Origin: Calditrichota bacterium
GTDB taxonomy: Bacteria; Zhuqueibacterota; Zhuqueibacteria; JANLFK01; Oleimicrobiaceae
Assembly (NCBI GenBank): GCA_014359355.1
Contig: JACIZP010000333.1
Coordinates: 1-34,555 of the forward strand
Reading direction: 5' to 3'
Length of the DNA stretch: 34,555 nt
Every line of letters starts with the position of its first letter. The stretch's first letter is position 1. Under the pieces are notes generated by a model. The model searched no databases and was not told the origin of the DNA. It saw only the letters and a list, made by a program, of their open reading frames with translations. A program made the translations under genes and the position numbers. This document shows positions 7,856-16,543 of the stretch, piece after piece.

Positions 7856-9151
7856 ATGGATCTGTCAGTGGTGACGTTGGTTGTGAGCTTTGTTCTTCTG
7901 CTCGCTATGAACGTGCCCATCGCCATCGCCATCGGTATCGCCACGACCTTGACGATGCTCTTTACTATTAGCCCAGTGCCGGCTCTCACCACAGTGGCAC
8001 AGCGCATGGCCACCGGAATCAACAGTTTCACGCTGTTGGCAATTCCCTTCTTCATTCTTTCTGGCCAGCTCATGGGCAGAGGCGGGATTGCAAGGCGCCT
8101 TATTGACCTCGCCAAGGCTCTGGTCGGGATGCTTCCGGGAGGGTTGGCCTACGTCAACATCCTCGCCTGCATGTTTTTCGGCGCTATTTCCGGATCCGCG
8201 GCCGCGGCCACCTCAGCAATCGGCGGCTTCATGATTCCGACGATGAAGAAAGAGGGGTACGATGCCAACTTTAGCACCGCAGTCACAGTGACAGGAGCGA
8301 CGACGGGGCTACTGATCCCACCTTCGAACGTGCTGATCGTCTACTCATTGGCCAGTGGAGGTGTTTCCATCGCAGCTTTGTTCATCGCCGGGTACCTGCC
8401 CGGGATTCTCTTAGGCTTGGGTCTGATAGCCGTGGCTGCAGCGATTGCCGTGGCCAAGAAATACCCGGTCGGGGAAAAGGTGTCGCTCCTTGAGGGAGGG
8501 CGGAGGCTTTTGGATGCGATTCCCAGTCTCCTGCTCGTTGTGGTGGTCATTGGCGGCATTATCGCCGGCTTCTTTACTGCTACGGAAGCGAGCGGGATTG
8601 CCGTCCTCTATTCCTTTCTGCTCTCGGTGGCGATCTATCGGGAAGTGAAGATCCGAGAGCTGCCGCAGATCCTCCTCAAGACGGTAGAGACGACGGCCAT
8701 CGTCATGCTGCTGATTGGAGCCTCCTCCGGAATGTCGTGGATTCTCTCCTACGAGAACATTCCGCAGAATGTCAGTGCGGCCCTTATTGCTCTCACCGAC
8801 AGCAAGCTGGCGATTCTGCTCATCATCAACATCGTCTTGCTCATCGTGGGCACGTTCATGGACATGACCCCCGCAGTTCTCATCTTCACGCCGATCTTCT
8901 TGCCGGTAGTGGTTCGCCTTGGCATGAGTCCACTGCACTTCGGCATCGTCCTGGTTCTGAACCTTTGCATCGGGCTCTGTACACCTCCGGTCGGTTCGGT
9001 GCTTTTTCTGGGATGCGGCGTCGGCAACACCACCATTGCACGCATCACCCGAACGCTGGTGCCTTTCTATCTCGGCATGATCGTCGTCTTGCTGATCGTG
9101 ACCTATGTGCCTTGGTTCAGCTTGTTCCTGCCTAGGCTCTTCGGGTACTGA
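7856..9151 (+). CDS. TRAP transporter large permease subunit (DctM family)
   Basis: The product has 431 residues and about 12 hydrophobic segments, the size and pattern of DctM, the ion-coupled transport channel of TRAP systems. Recognisable family segments include 'LAIPFFILSGQLMGRGGIA' in the first half, 'GAISGSAAAATSAIGGFMIP', 'GLLIPPSNVLIVY', 'GTFMDMTPAVLIFTPIFLP' and 'LCIGLCTPPVGSVLFLG' in the second. The repeated pattern reflects the internal inverted repeat of the family. The start is ATG 7856 with GGGAG about ten bases upstream. With the DctP and DctQ genes it makes a complete transporter embedded among uronate enzymes. Confidence 0.94.
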   Translation: MDLSVVTLVVSFVLLLAMNVPIAIAIGIATTLTMLFTISPVPALTTVAQRMATGINSFTLLAIPFFILSGQLMGRGGIARRLIDLAKALVGMLPGGLAYVNILACMFFGAISGSAAAATSAIGGFMIPTMKKEGYDANFSTAVTVTGATTGLLIPPSNVLIVYSLASGGVSIAALFIAGYLPGILLGLGLIAVAAAIAVAKKYPVGEKVSLLEGGRRLLDAIPSLLLVVVVIGGIIAGFFTATEASGIAVLYSFLLSVAIYREVKIRELPQILLKTVETTAIVMLLIGASSGMSWILSYENIPQNVSAALIALTDSKLAILLIINIVLLIVGTFMDMTPAVLIFTPIFLPVVVRLGMSPLHFGIVLVLNLCIGLCTPPVGSVLFLGCGVGNTTIARITRTLVPFYLGMIVVLLIVTYVPWFSLFLPRLFGY

Positions 9152-9212
9152 TAGCCTAAGGTAGCGGATGCTCGCTCACCATGGTGGTGCCACGAAAACC
9201 TTGGGAGGACGA

Positions 9213-10628
9213 ATGAGGAAGAGAGGGATGCTTGCTGCTGACCGCTTCTTTGATCCTGATGCGAAGACCCGCAAGATCGCGCGTACGCTCTACGAGGGCG
9301 TAAGGGGCCTGCCCATAATCAGCCCCCATGGCCATGTCGACCCGCGCATCTTCGCGGAAAATCGCCCTTTCCCTGACCCCACAGAGCTGATCCTCATTCC
9401 GGACCACTACATCTTCCGCATGCTCTACTCGCAGGGTATCCCGTTGGAGTCGTTGGGCATTCCCACGCTGGACGGGACGCCGGTGGAGACCGACCACCGC
9501 AAGATTTGGCAGTGTTTTGCCGACCACTACTTCCTCTTTGCTGGGACGCCGACTTCTCTGTGGCTCGCGTACGTTTTCGAGGAGGTGTTTGGCATCCAGC
9601 AAAAGCTGGACAGCAGTTCCGCGATGAAGATCTACGATGAGATCTCGGAGAAGCTGCGCAGTCCAGAGTTCTTGCCTCGTTCCCTCTTCGAGCGGTTTAA
9701 GATCGAGGTCCTCACCACCACCGATGCGGCCACCGATACGCTTGCCCAGCACCGCAGGATCAGGGAATCAGGCTGGCAGGGCAGGGTAATTCCCTGTTTT
9801 CGTCCGGATGGAGTGACGGACCTGTTGGCGAAAGGGTGGAGGGAAAACGTCAACAGGCTAAGTGAGGTGAGCGGCATCGAGATAGACTCGTACGGAAAGT
9901 TCATTGAGGCACTCGAGGAACGGAGACGTTTCTTCAAGGCAATGGGTGCAGTGTCCACTGACCATGCCGTGGAGAGTCCCTACACACACGAGTTGAGTCG
10001 GAGGCAAGCTGAGGTCATTCTTCAACGCGCACTCAAGGGAAAGGCAACAGCCCAGGACGCGGCGCACTTCACGGCGCACATGTTGATGGAATATGCCCGC
10101 ATGAGCATCGAGGACGGGTTGGTAATGCAGATTCATCCCGGCTCTTTCCGGAACCATAATCAGTTTGTTTTCCGGCGCTTTGGTCCAGACAAGGGGTGTG
10201 ACATCCCGGTGGTAACGGAGTACACCAGGAACCTCTACGAACTGTTGAACAAGTATGGGAATGACACCCGCTTGACCCTCATTGTGTTCACTCTGGATGA
10301 GTCGGCATATTCGAGGGAGCTGGCTCCCTTGGCCGGGCACTACCCCGCCATGCGTCTGGGACCTCCCTGGTGGTTCCACGACAGCATCGAAGGGATGATC
10401 CGCTTCCGCAAGATGGTGACCGAAACGGCCGGCATTTACAATACGGTGGGCTTCAACGATGACACCCGGGCCTTTCCGTCCATCCCGGCGCGACATGACC
10501 TGGCACGGCGGATGGACTGCAACTTCTTAGCTGGGTTGGTGGCGCGCAAGATCATCGATATGGCCGAAGCCAAGAAGCTGAGTCGGGCTTTGGCTTACGA
10601 TCTGCCTAAGCAGGCGTACAAGCTGTGA
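9213..10628 (+). CDS. uxaC: Uronate isomerase (UxaC)
   Basis: UxaC isomerises D-galacturonate to D-tagaturonate and D-glucuronate to D-fructuronate (EC 5.3.1.12) in the cytoplasm. I choose ATG 9213 because GGGAGGA lies at 9203-9209 and the product then has 471 residues, equal to the E. coli enzyme (470). ATG 9168 is in frame but has no such site. The amidohydrolase-type metal motif is 'SPHGHVDP' (His39 and His41). Other family segments are 'LIPDHYIFRMLYSQGI', 'MQIHPGSFRNHN', 'PPWWFHDS' and 'FNDDTRAFPSIPARHD'. It stands between the transporter and the tagaturonate epimerase, which uses its product. Confidence 0.96.
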   Translation: MRKRGMLAADRFFDPDAKTRKIARTLYEGVRGLPIISPHGHVDPRIFAENRPFPDPTELILIPDHYIFRMLYSQGIPLESLGIPTLDGTPVETDHRKIWQCFADHYFLFAGTPTSLWLAYVFEEVFGIQQKLDSSSAMKIYDEISEKLRSPEFLPRSLFERFKIEVLTTTDAATDTLAQHRRIRESGWQGRVIPCFRPDGVTDLLAKGWRENVNRLSEVSGIEIDSYGKFIEALEERRRFFKAMGAVSTDHAVESPYTHELSRRQAEVILQRALKGKATAQDAAHFTAHMLMEYARMSIEDGLVMQIHPGSFRNHNQFVFRRFGPDKGCDIPVVTEYTRNLYELLNKYGNDTRLTLIVFTLDESAYSRELAPLAGHYPAMRLGPPWWFHDSIEGMIRFRKMVTETAGIYNTVGFNDDTRAFPSIPARHDLARRMDCNFLAGLVARKIIDMAEAKKLSRALAYDLPKQAYKL

Positions 10629-10638
10629 AGGGCCGAGT

Positions 10639-11913
10639 ATGTGTAGCGCAATAGGTGAATCGAACTTGGAGCTGGGAAAATACTCATTCGGTCTCGGCGA
10701 CCGCTTCGGGTTGCAAGGGAAAGCGCTTCTCCGGGCCGTGGTTGAAGCTCGCCCGCTCGGCGTGGAGGTGACACCGGTGTGGAACAAGTCCTACCGCGAG
10801 CACGTCATCGTTGGCAGTAGGCCTGCAGACACGCGGAAAGAAGCAGATGAGGCCGTGCGGGCCCTGGGCTGGAAGGGGCCCTACTTCGTCGACGCAGACC
10901 ATGTCACCGCCACGAGCGTCACTTTCTTTGTGGAAGACTGCGACTTTTTCACGGTCGACGTGGCCGAGCAGATAGGAAGACCATCGGCAATCGACCGCCT
11001 CGAAGATTTTGTGAGGCGAAATGAAAGGTACCTTGGTGAACTGACGATTTCCACCGACGCCCGGTTCCGCGTGGGAAGGGCCGAACTGGAGCGGATTGGT
11101 CGTCGCTACTTGGCCGCGATTGATGAGTTAGAAGCGGTGTATCAGCTGATAACCCGCCATCGAGATGGCGCGCCCTTCGTCCTCGAGTTGTCCATGGACG
11201 AGACCGCTGAGCCGCAGCATCCTGTGGAGCTCTTCTTCTTGCTGTCGGAGGTCGCGGACAGAGGCATCCCCCTTGCGACCATTGCACCGAGGTTTCCAGG
11301 AAAGCTGCACAAGGGTGTGGACTATGAGGGGAACGTCGAGGAATTTGCGCGACACTTTGCTCTCATGCTCGAGACCCTGCAGTTGGCAGTTGGTGAGTTC
11401 GCTTTGCCCAAGGCTCTCAAGTTGAGTCTCCATTCCGGGAGCGATAAGTTTGCCCTCTATGGGCCGATCAGAGAGGCCCTATTCCGGCATGATGCGGGCC
11501 TCCACATCAAGACGGCAGGCACGACCTGGCTTGAGGAGCTGGCCGGACTGGCAGAAGTCGGCGGCGACGGTCTCAGTGTCGCCAAAGAGATCTACCGCCA
11601 AGCGTACCAACGCCTTGAAGAACTGGTGGCACCTTACGCGGCAGTCACGAAGATTGTCGCAAGAAAACTCCCGGAGCCAGTGGAAGTAGACAGGTGGAGC
11701 GAAGATGAATTTGTGGGTGCCCTGCGAAATGAACCAGGCAACTCTCGTTTCAATGAGAATTTCCGGCAGTTGCTTCACGTGGCATACAAAATCGCTGCAG
11801 AGATGGGAACCCGCTACACCAACCTCGTGTTGAAGCATGAGGATACCATTTCGGCCAACGTAACCAAGAACATTCTGGAGCGTCATATTCGACCTCTTTT
11901 CTTGGGAGAGTGA
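10639..11913 (+). CDS. uxaE: Tagaturonate epimerase (UxaE family)
   Basis: The product has 424 residues and resembles the UxaE family known from Thermotoga maritima, which interconverts D-tagaturonate and D-fructuronate (EC 5.1.2.7) and so joins the galacturonate branch to the glucuronate branch without altronate. Segments I associate with the family are 'KYSFGLGDRFGLQGKALL', 'GPYFVDADHVT', 'FPGKLHKGVDYEGN', 'LKLSLHSGSDKFALYGPI' and 'HIKTAGTTWLEELAGLAE'. Several His and Asp residues in these segments may bind a metal. The gene starts 11 bases after uxaC and ends four bases before the next dehydrogenase, consistent with one operon. No altronate-forming UxaB or altronate dehydratase UxaA is present here, which supports the epimerase route. 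Assignment is from recall of family sequence, not a search. Confidence 0.85.
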   Translation: MCSAIGESNLELGKYSFGLGDRFGLQGKALLRAVVEARPLGVEVTPVWNKSYREHVIVGSRPADTRKEADEAVRALGWKGPYFVDADHVTATSVTFFVEDCDFFTVDVAEQIGRPSAIDRLEDFVRRNERYLGELTISTDARFRVGRAELERIGRRYLAAIDELEAVYQLITRHRDGAPFVLELSMDETAEPQHPVELFFLLSEVADRGIPLATIAPRFPGKLHKGVDYEGNVEEFARHFALMLETLQLAVGEFALPKALKLSLHSGSDKFALYGPIREALFRHDAGLHIKTAGTTWLEELAGLAEVGGDGLSVAKEIYRQAYQRLEELVAPYAAVTKIVARKLPEPVEVDRWSEDEFVGALRNEPGNSRFNENFRQLLHVAYKIAAEMGTRYTNLVLKHEDTISANVTKNILERHIRPLFLGE

Positions 11914-11916
11914 AAC

Positions 11917-12696
11917 ATGGGCTACCTCGAGGAGTTGTTCGGTTTGGACGGCAAGGTGGCAGTGGTTATTGGTGGGGGTGGCGTGCTTGGCGGCGCCATG
12001 TGCCTGGCGTTGGCGAAGGCTGGCGCGAAAGTGGCCGTCGTCGACCTCGATCAAGAGAAGGCCGCGGCGCGCGCCGCAGAGATAGCAGCGCTGGGGAGGG
12101 AGGCCATTGCGGTGCCCGCAGATGCCGCTACCAAGAGCGACCTGGAAGCGGCAGAGCAGACCGTAGAGAGGACCTTCCACCGCGTCGACATTCTCATCAA
12201 CGCGCCGGGTATCAACTCTGCGACACCATTTTTCGAGATCACCGAGGAAGAATGGAACAAGATTTTGGACGTGAATCTCAAGAGCATGTTTCTTGCCTGT
12301 CAGATATTTGGCAAGAAGATGATCGAGCAGGGTGAAGGAGGGAGCATCATCAACATCTCTTCGGCCTCGTCTGGCCCCCCTCTTTCCAAGGTCTTCACGT
12401 ACAGCATTTCCAAGGCCGGCGTGAACAATCTCACGCAGTTTCTGGCAAGGGAGTGGGCCCCGCATAGGGTGCGCGTCAACGCAATTGCCCCTGGCTTTTT
12501 CCCCGCGGAGCAGAACCGAAGACTTCTCACCAAGGAGCGCACCGAGGCCATTCTGAGGCATACGCCCATGGGTCGCTTCGGGGAGGCGGAAGAACTCGCC
12601 GGGGCAGTGCTCTGGCTGGCTTCCGAAAAGGCGTCTTCCTTCGTTACGGGGGCCATCATTCGTGTGGATGGCGGGTTTTCCGCGATGACCATTTGA
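11917..12696 (+). CDS. SDR oxidoreductase, probable D-fructuronate reductase (mannonate-forming)
   Basis: The product has 259 residues and is a classical short-chain dehydrogenase. The nucleotide motif is IGGGGVLGG rather than TGxxxGxG, and the usual NNAG is replaced by INAPG (94-98). Tyr162 and Lys166 (YSISK) are catalytic. 'APGFFPAEQNRRLL' after the active site is what I associate with the SDR-type fructuronate reductase of Bacillus (YjmF/UxuB), which makes D-mannonate from D-fructuronate. Its position directly after the tagaturonate epimerase, the enzyme that supplies fructuronate, supports this. A gluconate 5-dehydrogenase or another sugar-acid dehydrogenase remains possible. The stop codon is immediately followed by the ribosome-binding site of gnd. 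Confidence 0.75.
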   Translation: MGYLEELFGLDGKVAVVIGGGGVLGGAMCLALAKAGAKVAVVDLDQEKAAARAAEIAALGREAIAVPADAATKSDLEAAEQTVERTFHRVDILINAPGINSATPFFEITEEEWNKILDVNLKSMFLACQIFGKKMIEQGEGGSIINISSASSGPPLSKVFTYSISKAGVNNLTQFLAREWAPHRVRVNAIAPGFFPAEQNRRLLTKERTEAILRHTPMGRFGEAEELAGAVLWLASEKASSFVTGAIIRVDGGFSAMTI

Positions 12697-12710
12697 CGGG
12701 AGAGGCAGGC

Positions 12711-14120
12711 ATGGAAGAGCATGATGTCGGCGTGGTTGGTCTCGGAGTGATGGGACAGAACCTCGCCCTGAACATGGAACGCCACGGCTATTCAGTTGCT
12801 GGCTTCGATCTCGATGAAGGCAAACGGCACGAGTTCAGTCGGAAGGGATCGGGAAAGAGTGTTGCAGCCTACGGCACGCTTGAGGAGTTTCTTGTGCACC
12901 TGCATACTCCCAGGAAAATCCTCATTATGGTTCCGGCAGGCCAGGCGGTCGATGCGGTCATCAACAGCTTGAAAGGACAGCTTGCCGCTGGGGACATTCT
13001 CATCGATGGTGGGAATAGCCACTTCTTGGACACTGAACGACGCCTCAAGCAACTTGAAGAGACGGGCATACTGTTCGTTGGCAGCGGCATTAGTGGCGGT
13101 GAGGAAGGAGCTCTTTGGGGTCCCGCGATCATGCCGGGAGGCAACCCCGAAGCCTGGCCCCACCTCCGGGAAATGCTGCAGGCTATCGCCGCGAGGGCCG
13201 ATGATGGAACTCCGTGTTGCACATGGATCGGGCCTGGCGGTGCGGGACACTTCGTTAAGATGGTGCACAATGGCATCGAGTACGCTGACATGCAGATGAT
13301 CAGCGAGGCCTATTTCCTCATGGCGCGCCTCCTCGGTCTCAGCGCGGAGCAGATGGCGACCGTTTTCGAGAACTGGAATGCCGGGGAGCTCAAGAGCTAT
13401 TTGATCGAGATCACTGCCCGTGTCTTGCGCAAGAAAGACGAGGAAACGGGCGAGCCGCTCGTTGAACTGATTCTCGATACTGCAGAGCAGAAGGGCACGG
13501 GGAAATGGACCAGCCAGGCCGCACTTGACCTGGGAGCACCGGCGCAGACAATTGCCGAGGCTGTCTTCGCCCGGATGCTGAGTGCACTCAAGGAAGAGCG
13601 CGTAAGAGCAGCCGAGCTCCTATCGGGCCCACGACCTGTGCCTGTGCCCGAGAGTGAGGGCTTCATTGAGAAGATACGCCAGGCTCTCTACGCGGCGAAG
13701 ATCTGTTCCTATGCCCAGGGCTTTCAGATCATGCGGGCTGCCGACCGCGAGTACGGCTGGCACCTCGATTTTGGCGCGATCGCTTCCGTGTGGCGGGCGG
13801 GCTGCATCATCCGGGCGCAGTTCTTGGATAGAATCAGGGAAGCCTACGGGAGAACGCGGGATCTGGCGAATCTGATGCTGGACGCCTATTTCGGAGAGGC
13901 CCTGCGCAATTGCCAAGAGGCATGGCGCGAGGTCATTATCCGGGCCGCGGAAAACGGAATCCCTTGTCCGGCGCTGAGCAGTGCACTTGCTTACTACGAC
14001 GGCTATCGGAGCGCCATCTTGCCCGCCAATCTGATTCAGGCGCAGCGCGACTATTTTGGAGCGCATACGTATCGACGGGTCGACAAGCCAGGCGTATTTC
14101 ACACAGTGTGGACAGACTGA
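12711..14120 (+). CDS. gnd: 6-phosphogluconate dehydrogenase, decarboxylating (Gnd)
   Basis: Gnd oxidises and decarboxylates 6-phosphogluconate to ribulose 5-phosphate and CO2, reducing NADP or NAD (EC 1.1.1.44 or 1.1.1.343). From ATG 12711, with GGGAG at 12698-12702, the product has 469 residues, the standard long form (E. coli 468). The dinucleotide fold 'GLGVMGQNLALN', substrate loop 'GISGGEEGALWGP', catalytic Lys183 and Glu190 in 'HFVKMVHNGIE' (the canonical numbers), and the signature 'QKGTGKW' are all intact. Gnd belongs to the pentose phosphate pathway and is unusual inside a pectin operon. Placed between the mannonate-forming SDR and a LarA-type epimerase, it suggests that uronate carbon enters through 6-phosphogluconate. 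The identity is certain; the pathway role is inferred. Confidence 0.96.
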   Translation: MEEHDVGVVGLGVMGQNLALNMERHGYSVAGFDLDEGKRHEFSRKGSGKSVAAYGTLEEFLVHLHTPRKILIMVPAGQAVDAVINSLKGQLAAGDILIDGGNSHFLDTERRLKQLEETGILFVGSGISGGEEGALWGPAIMPGGNPEAWPHLREMLQAIAARADDGTPCCTWIGPGGAGHFVKMVHNGIEYADMQMISEAYFLMARLLGLSAEQMATVFENWNAGELKSYLIEITARVLRKKDEETGEPLVELILDTAEQKGTGKWTSQAALDLGAPAQTIAEAVFARMLSALKEERVRAAELLSGPRPVPVPESEGFIEKIRQALYAAKICSYAQGFQIMRAADREYGWHLDFGAIASVWRAGCIIRAQFLDRIREAYGRTRDLANLMLDAYFGEALRNCQEAWREVIIRAAENGIPCPALSSALAYYDGYRSAILPANLIQAQRDYFGAHTYRRVDKPGVFHTVWTD

Positions 14121-14131
14121 AAGAGGACACG

Positions 14132-15391
14132 ATGCTCATAGGAAGGGGAGATCCAGTAGGGTTCCTCTCTGAGGAAGAGGTTTGCGGGATAGTTCTTCAG
14201 GCGCTCTCGCAGCAGAAGTTGGCGGGCAAGCGCGTGCTCGTAATAGTGCCGGACCTCACCCGCAACGCGCCCATTCCGCTGTTCTTCAAGCTGCTGGTGG
14301 AGACGCTTCGTCCCCAGGTGAAGTCGCTTGATTTCATGATTGCCCTGGGGACACATCAGCCACTCAACACTCGCAAGATTGCCGAGCGCGTGGGCGTCTC
14401 CATTTCCGATCTCCAGACGTGCTACAAGGACATCGGCTTCATCAACCATGCGTACGACAAGGCCGAAGAACTGACTGTGATCGGCACCATCTCAGAAGAG
14501 GAGGTGGCCGAGATCTCTGCGGGATTACTCAAAGAGGTGGCCCGAGTTACTGTCAACAGGCGCCTTTTTGATTACGATTTGCTTCTCATTCTAAGTCCAG
14601 TAGTACCGCACGAGGTCGCCGGTTTTTCTGGGGGGAACAAGTACCTTTTCCCAGGAGTTTCCGGGGCGGAATTCATAGACTTTTTTCATTGGCTTTCAGC
14701 GATCATTACAAACATCGTTCTGAACGGCATTAGGGACAATCCTATAAGGAGACTTTTGGACCGCGCTGCTTCTTTTCTGAGCGTTCCTCGGCTGTACTTC
14801 AACATGGTGTGCCACGAAGGCGCGCTCAAGGGTCTCTATGTCGGGGATAACGAGGAGGCGTGGTCGAGGGCCGCTGATCTCTCGGCGCAGGTCCACATTC
14901 GCTACGTCGATCGGCCCTATAGCCGGGTGCTGGGCATCGCGCCCCCGAATTACGAGGACCTCTGGGTCGCAGGCAAGGTCATGTACAAGCTGGAGCCGGT
15001 GGTGGCCGACGGAGGGGAACTGATCATTTATGCCCCACACATCGCAGAGATTTCACACACACACGGTGCGATATTGCGACGAATTGGCTACCACGTGCGC
15101 GACTACTACTTGGCACAAATGGAGCGCTTTGCAGACGTACCGCGCGGGGTGCTCGCACACTCCACACATGTGAAAGGCGCCGGGAGCTACAAGGACGGCG
15201 TAGAGCGGCCCAGGATCAACGTATCTCTTGCGACCGCCATTCCCGAGGGTATCTGCAGGAAGATCAACCTTGGGTACCGAGACTGGAGAAGTATAGATCT
15301 GGATGGGTGGCGCAACCGGGAAGAGGAAGGCGTGTTGCTTGTGGAAAAAGCCGGAGAGGTGCTCTACAGGCTACGGACGGCGCAACCCTGA
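14132..15391 (+). CDS. LarA-family nickel-pincer-dependent racemase/epimerase, candidate mannonate/gluconate 2-epimerase
   Basis: The product from ATG 14132 (AAGAGGA just upstream) has 419 residues, the usual LarA length. LarA enzymes use a nickel-pincer nucleotide and swap the C2 configuration of 2-hydroxy acids. The key residues match Lactobacillus LarA: His160 in 'VPHEVAGFSGGNK', Lys170 (cofactor-attached Lys184) ten residues on, and nickel ligand His186 (His200) sixteen after that. His106 in 'INHAYD' fits catalytic His108. The 'GTHRP' of lactate racemase, whose Arg contacts substrate, is 'GTHQP' here (Gln76), so a substrate other than lactate is likely. Some LarA homologues are D-gluconate 2-epimerases, and D-mannonate is the C2 epimer of gluconate. 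The gene follows fructuronate reductase and gnd. Substrate is inferred. LarB, LarC and LarE, which make the cofactor, are not in the window. Confidence 0.85.
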   Translation: MLIGRGDPVGFLSEEEVCGIVLQALSQQKLAGKRVLVIVPDLTRNAPIPLFFKLLVETLRPQVKSLDFMIALGTHQPLNTRKIAERVGVSISDLQTCYKDIGFINHAYDKAEELTVIGTISEEEVAEISAGLLKEVARVTVNRRLFDYDLLLILSPVVPHEVAGFSGGNKYLFPGVSGAEFIDFFHWLSAIITNIVLNGIRDNPIRRLLDRAASFLSVPRLYFNMVCHEGALKGLYVGDNEEAWSRAADLSAQVHIRYVDRPYSRVLGIAPPNYEDLWVAGKVMYKLEPVVADGGELIIYAPHIAEISHTHGAILRRIGYHVRDYYLAQMERFADVPRGVLAHSTHVKGAGSYKDGVERPRINVSLATAIPEGICRKINLGYRDWRSIDLDGWRNREEEGVLLVEKAGEVLYRLRTAQP

Positions 15392-15539
15392 GGAGCACGA
15401 TGAGCTCTGCGAGGTGGGCACAGGCAGAGGCAGGTTTTCTTGCTGTTTGTTTGTGGCTACCATGATGGTAAGCTCGCGTTGCGAGCCTTGGTGCGTTGCG
15501 GTTAGTCTTAGGCATGGATGACCTACGGGAGTGGACACG
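15392..15539 (+). other. Gap after the LarA homologue with small palindromes and a possible 21-codon ORF
   Basis: Two small inverted repeats lie side by side: TACCAT-G-ATGGTA at 15459-15471 and GCTCGC-GTT-GCGAGC at 15472-15486. Neither has a T-run, so they are not clear terminators. A 21-codon frame starts at ATG 15400 with AGGAG at 15391-15395 overlapping the preceding stop, and ends at TGA 15463-15465; its product is mildly hydrophobic and matches nothing I know. The following HAD gene has its own GGGAG. Confidence 0.35.
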
Positions 15540-16439
<900 letters not shown>

Positions 16440-16543
16440 TCGATGGGGAGGGTGCTAAGCCGGGAAATGGCGTGCGTCATAAGATTCGTTATGTTACCAG
16501 ACGCCTACCTCACGCATCGCCTCCCCTCCCTTTTTCGCGTCTG
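16440..16543. other. Convergent gap between the uronate operon and leuS
   Basis: About 100 bases separate two convergent genes. GGGGAGG at 16445-16451 can pair with CCTCCCC at 16520-16526, and GCGTG (16470-16474) with CACGC (16511-16515), giving an extended weak structure; TTTTT follows at 16531-16535 but four bases away. I do not see a clear intrinsic terminator for either direction. Confidence 0.3.

Noticed and set aside
13910-14131. 74-codon upstream extension of the LarA homologue
   Set aside because: It overlaps the 3' end of gnd in another frame and lacks family similarity; ATG 14132 has its own ribosome-binding site and gives the standard length.
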